64,000 nt of DNA from positions 2,553,526 to 2,617,525 of the forward strand of contig NC_052355.1 in NCBI RefSeq assembly GCF_009727055.1, given 5' to 3'. Both the position numbers and the translations under genes were made by a program. Positions 61,137 through 64,000 of this stretch are shown here, in pieces. Numbering within the stretch: the first letter of the stretch is position 1; every line of letters starts with the position of its first letter. Source of the stretch: Benincasa hispida. Its lineage: Eukaryota > Streptophyta > Magnoliopsida > Cucurbitales > Cucurbitaceae. The notes below the pieces were generated by a model. That model was not told the DNA's origin. It made no database searches and saw only the letters and a list, made by a program, of their open reading frames with translations.

Positions 61137-61500
61137 ATGGTAGATGTTGAGCAGTTAACCTATATTATTTTTAAAATTCCAATCCTACCCTTAGTTGCAA
61201 ATGTTTCCATCTTATTCGATCTATCTTTTTTCCTTTTTTTTTTCTCCATGTGTCTATGGCTCCCTTTTCTTTCATTTAGTTTCTTTTCTTTTCTCTATTC
61301 CTTGTTCTCTACGGCTTAGCTTTCTTTGTTTGTTTCTACATTTTAGCTTTCTTCTTTCTTCATTGTTTTTTCCCTTAAAGTTTAGCTTTTTTCTGATTGA
61401 TACATTGTATCATTCTTCAAACTCATTGATTGCTACGTTCTCTTAACCCTCTTCATTCAAAATATCCCCACAAGCCACTCTTATTTATCGATAAAAAAGG
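61137..61500. repeat. Pyrimidine-rich stretch
   Basis: The plus strand at about 61210-61400 is almost all T and C with runs such as cttttttttttctcc. Overlapping frames here give only low-complexity Phe/Leu/Ser chains. I do not support them as genes. Confidence 0.6.
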
Positions 61501-61634
61501 AGGTTTGTTAATATTAAGAGGTAGTTGTGGATTTTAATAAATTTATTCAATGAGTTTATTTCATTGATTGATGGTTTCTGTTTCTTCTACTTGTGTTTCT
61601 CATTTATCATTCATTGTGAAACTTAGGGCTTAGT

Positions 61635-62455
61635 CTATCACTGATAGTGTGTATCATTGATAAAAAAACATAAGTGATAGCCGCTGTGACTATCACTAAT
61701 AGCCATTATTAGTGGTAGACTTAGCAATATAACAGAGGTGGAGTTGCTAGTAGAGGAATTTATCGGTGTTTTGTGATAGCAACTAATAGCAAATTTCTTA
61801 AATTTAAAGTTATCATTAATAACGGCTATTAGTGATATTCAATGGTAAAAGCTATTAGTGATATTCACTGATAGTAGTATTATTGATAGCAGTTATCAGT
61901 GATAGCAACAAATAACACATTTCTTAAATGGAAAGCTATTAGTGATAGCAACTAATAGCACATTTTTAAATTGAAAATTATCATGATAGCAATTGATAGC
62001 ACACATCTCAAATTGAAAGTTATCACTGATAGCACCTATCAGTGATAGCCACTAGAAACAATCAATGATATTCACTGATAGCAATATTACTGATAGCTGG
62101 TATTAGCAATAGCAACTGATAGTACATTTATAAAATTGAAAGCTATCACTGATAGCAACTAATAACACATTTCTGAAATTGAAAGTTACCAACGATAGCA
62201 ATTGATAACACATTTCTTAAATTGAAATTTATCAATAATAGCAACTAATAGCACACATCTCAAATTGAAAACTATTACTGATAGCAACTATCAGGGATAG
62301 CCACTGATAACAACTATCAATGATTTTCATCGATAGCAACATCACTGATAGCAGCTATCAGTGATAGCAATCGATAGTACATTTCTCAAATTGAAAGCTA
62401 TCACTAGTAGCAGTTACCAGCGATAGCTTTCTATTTTCAGTAATAGCTTTTAATT
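61635..62455. repeat. Long array of TATCANTGATAG palindromes in a higher-order repeat
   Basis: About 820 bases are filled with variants of gctatcactgatagc. About eight copies carry a longer unit with acatttctcaaattgaaag followed by ctatcactgatagcaacta and more palindromes. Exact ctatcagtgatag occurs at 62036-62048 and 62355-62367. Cores are ctatcactgatag, ctattagtgatag and similar. Nothing here codes for protein. Confidence 0.9.
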
Positions 62456-63189
62456 TGAGAAAAATGGAAGTAGTGCACAAAATGGTGGTTGGACGTAGGT
62501 CTTTTAGTCTTTTACCATTTTTTATTCTATATATACAATTACTTTATCCTTGTACTATATATTCTATTATTTTAGACTTGAATTTGATTTATTGAATAGT
62601 CCATAGTATAGAGCTTGGAACAATGATTCCAACATCTTTTGAATCATCCAAATGAGAGTCCATATCAAAATGATAAAGCCAAAATAAATTTGGGAGCTTG
62701 TACATCAAAAGTCAGTGTCACTTAAGTTATCAAAGACTGACAGATGATGCTCTTTGTAACATGTGGATTCAAACCATCTCTTAAAGAATATATGTGTTTT
62801 TTATGGAGGAAGCTGCAGCAGGTTTTTGTTGGGCTTTATATTTTTAAAGTAAAATTACATTATTAGTTTTTTTCTTTTTCTATATAATCTCCACATTTTA
62901 TTTTACTTTTTACTCAATTGAATGATCCAAATTGAAATATGATTCTCATCTCTTCCTCATATTTTTAAATTTCATATTCTTCAAAAAAATTTCCAAATTT
63001 TTCACATTTTTACGATCATCAAAAGTTACATAAAGTACCACTATTATTGCCCACTCTCAAAACTTTCAATTTTTGTTCTTTATACTATATTCTAGGAAGA
63101 AATTTTTTATTGTGTTCTAGGGATTAAAGTGTGTGAACTCAACTTTGTATATCGACTATTTTTAGAGAAGTTGTATTTTCCTAAAGCTT
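62456..63189. other. No gene seen
   Basis: AT-rich sequence without a supportable frame or a clear repeat boundary. Confidence 0.6.
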
Positions 63190-63560
63190 CTAAATTTTAT
63201 AACGGTTTGATCTTGAACCGGGACAATGTTTCTCATTGTAAATATCGTTGTTGCCAAATTGTGATGGTTTTAACGCTGTGTTGACCACATGCCGCTAAAA
63301 CCTATCATTTAATATTTATACTAGCGACACATTACATGGCATTATTTGTTCTTTATAGCAATGTATATGTTTGTTGCTAAATGGATATTTCCAATATTGA
63401 AATGCTTCTGTAATATTGGTAAATATTGATAAAAATATGCACTTTGTGCCACTATAAATTTGAAGCAAACTTTTTTTTCATGATTTTTGTTCGGTGTTGC
63501 ATTAAAAAAAAAAACAAATATTTATTTCACAAACTAAATATAACATCATTAAAAGTTATT
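63190..63560. repeat. Dispersed repeat, copy 2
   Basis: It resembles 60240-60720, sharing atatgcactttgtgccacta against acgtgtactttgtgccacta, cgacacatta against cgacacacta, and a following T run. It is more diverged at its right end, where the CACTA-like terminus is not visible. Confidence 0.5.
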
Positions 63561-63620
63561 TATTGGTTAAAAAATGGAGGTCATAGCATATATAGCAAAC
63601 ACCCCGAACACTTCGAACAC

Positions 63621-64000
63621 CGATAACTGGTAGAAATACAAGTTATTAAAGCTCAACTTATTAAAACAATAAGAAATACAAGTCATTGAACTTCCGGTGA
63701 CCATCAGATGGCGCAACAAGGTATGGAAATTAATGCTGCCCATCCACACAATCATTAGTGAGAAGAATTGCTTTGCCTAGAAGTCTATAAATACCCAATG
63801 TTACCAAACCAGAAAGAGCGCGCAAGGGGCAAAGTCGAGGGAAGGGAATTACTTGTTCAGAGAGGTCGAGTGACTACTGGTAACAACACAGAGGAGAGAC
63901 ACCCAACCCTTGTGAGAGCAAGATTCTAGAATTCGGGAAACAGTTGAAGTGATAAGAGCAGTGTAAAAAGTCAGAGTAAGTAAGACATTGTTTACATGGC
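63621..64000 (+). repeat. Gypsy-A-family LTR, 5' part (cut by window end)
   Basis: It starts cgataactggtagaaatac (first T changed to C) and tracks the gypsy-A LTR from 16223. Relative to that LTR it lacks about 330 bases after the first 40. It carries a TATA box tataaata at 63786 and the shared segment gaaattaatg.cgcccatc. The remainder lies beyond the window. Confidence 0.85.

Noticed and set aside
61137..61446. Two hydrophobic small proteins of 60-83 aa
   Set aside because: They come from a pyrimidine-rich tract, which yields Phe/Leu/Ser chains in any frame. No family match or gene context.
61635..62455. Bacterial tet operator or vector contamination
   Set aside because: The palindromes vary in spacing and base composition and merge into plant-like AT-rich repeats. 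There is no tet gene or vector backbone.

Overview
The window is AT-rich plant nuclear DNA from a repeat-dense region. LTR retrotransposons, their solo LTRs and smaller repeats fill most of it. Everything points to a eudicot: Ty3/gypsy and Ty1/copia elements primed by tRNA-Asp or tRNA-iMet, spliced genes with short GT-AG exons, and no bacterial-style gene packing. The abundance of TATCANTGATAG palindromes and the retrotransposon families make a cucurbit (Cucumis-like) likely, but that assignment is inference.

Left third (1-31.4 kb): nested retrotransposons. Gypsy-A runs from 1 to 17671, with its 5' LTR cut by the window edge. Its integrase was split by gypsy-B (5279-14198), which is flanked by an exact 5-bp target duplication. 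Gypsy-B carries two blocks of Nextera mate-pair adapter sequence near 8.2-8.3 kb, an assembly contaminant. Gypsy-A itself sits in a Ty1/copia element whose remnant appears at 17672-17998. A minus-strand copia (copia-1) follows, with an LTR at 18003-19454, a 543-bp N gap, and pol to gag up to 23697. Its gag is broken by gypsy-C (LTR 23698-25495, leader and start of gag to 26137). An inverted copia LTR fragment (26138-27107) is fused to a plus-strand copia 3' half (copia-3, 27108-30632). A hAT-like MITE (30746-31379) lies next to an array of small hairpin-forming motifs.

Middle (31.4-46.6 kb): the only clearly intact host gene is a minus-strand, five-exon short-chain dehydrogenase/reductase at 36210-46580. 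It resembles plant NADPH-dependent pterin aldehyde reductase and predicts 246 aa with all catalytic residues. Its third intron is 8.5 kb long because it holds a 6.2-kb copia element (copia-2, 37728-43954). That element in turn carries a gypsy solo LTR (about 40810-41931). All splice sites around the insertion look usable.

Right third (46.6-64 kb): a decayed repeat family with a transposon-protein-like ORF (about 48.2-53.7 kb, minus) is interrupted by a gypsy solo LTR and a copia solo LTR. A related fragment lies at 33.3-34.5 kb. Further right are a truncated copia LTR, an RNase H-like fragment, a 1.4-kb fold-back structure (55680-57060), and a second reductase copy holding only exons 1-3 (58674-60045). 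Next come long arrays of TATCANTGATAG palindromes, two copies of another dispersed repeat, and at the right edge the start of another gypsy-A-family LTR.

Every transposon reading frame inspected contains stops, frameshifts or lost key residues, so none looks autonomous. Apart from the intact reductase and its truncated sister, I see no host protein gene I can support, no tRNA or rRNA gene and no CRISPR array.
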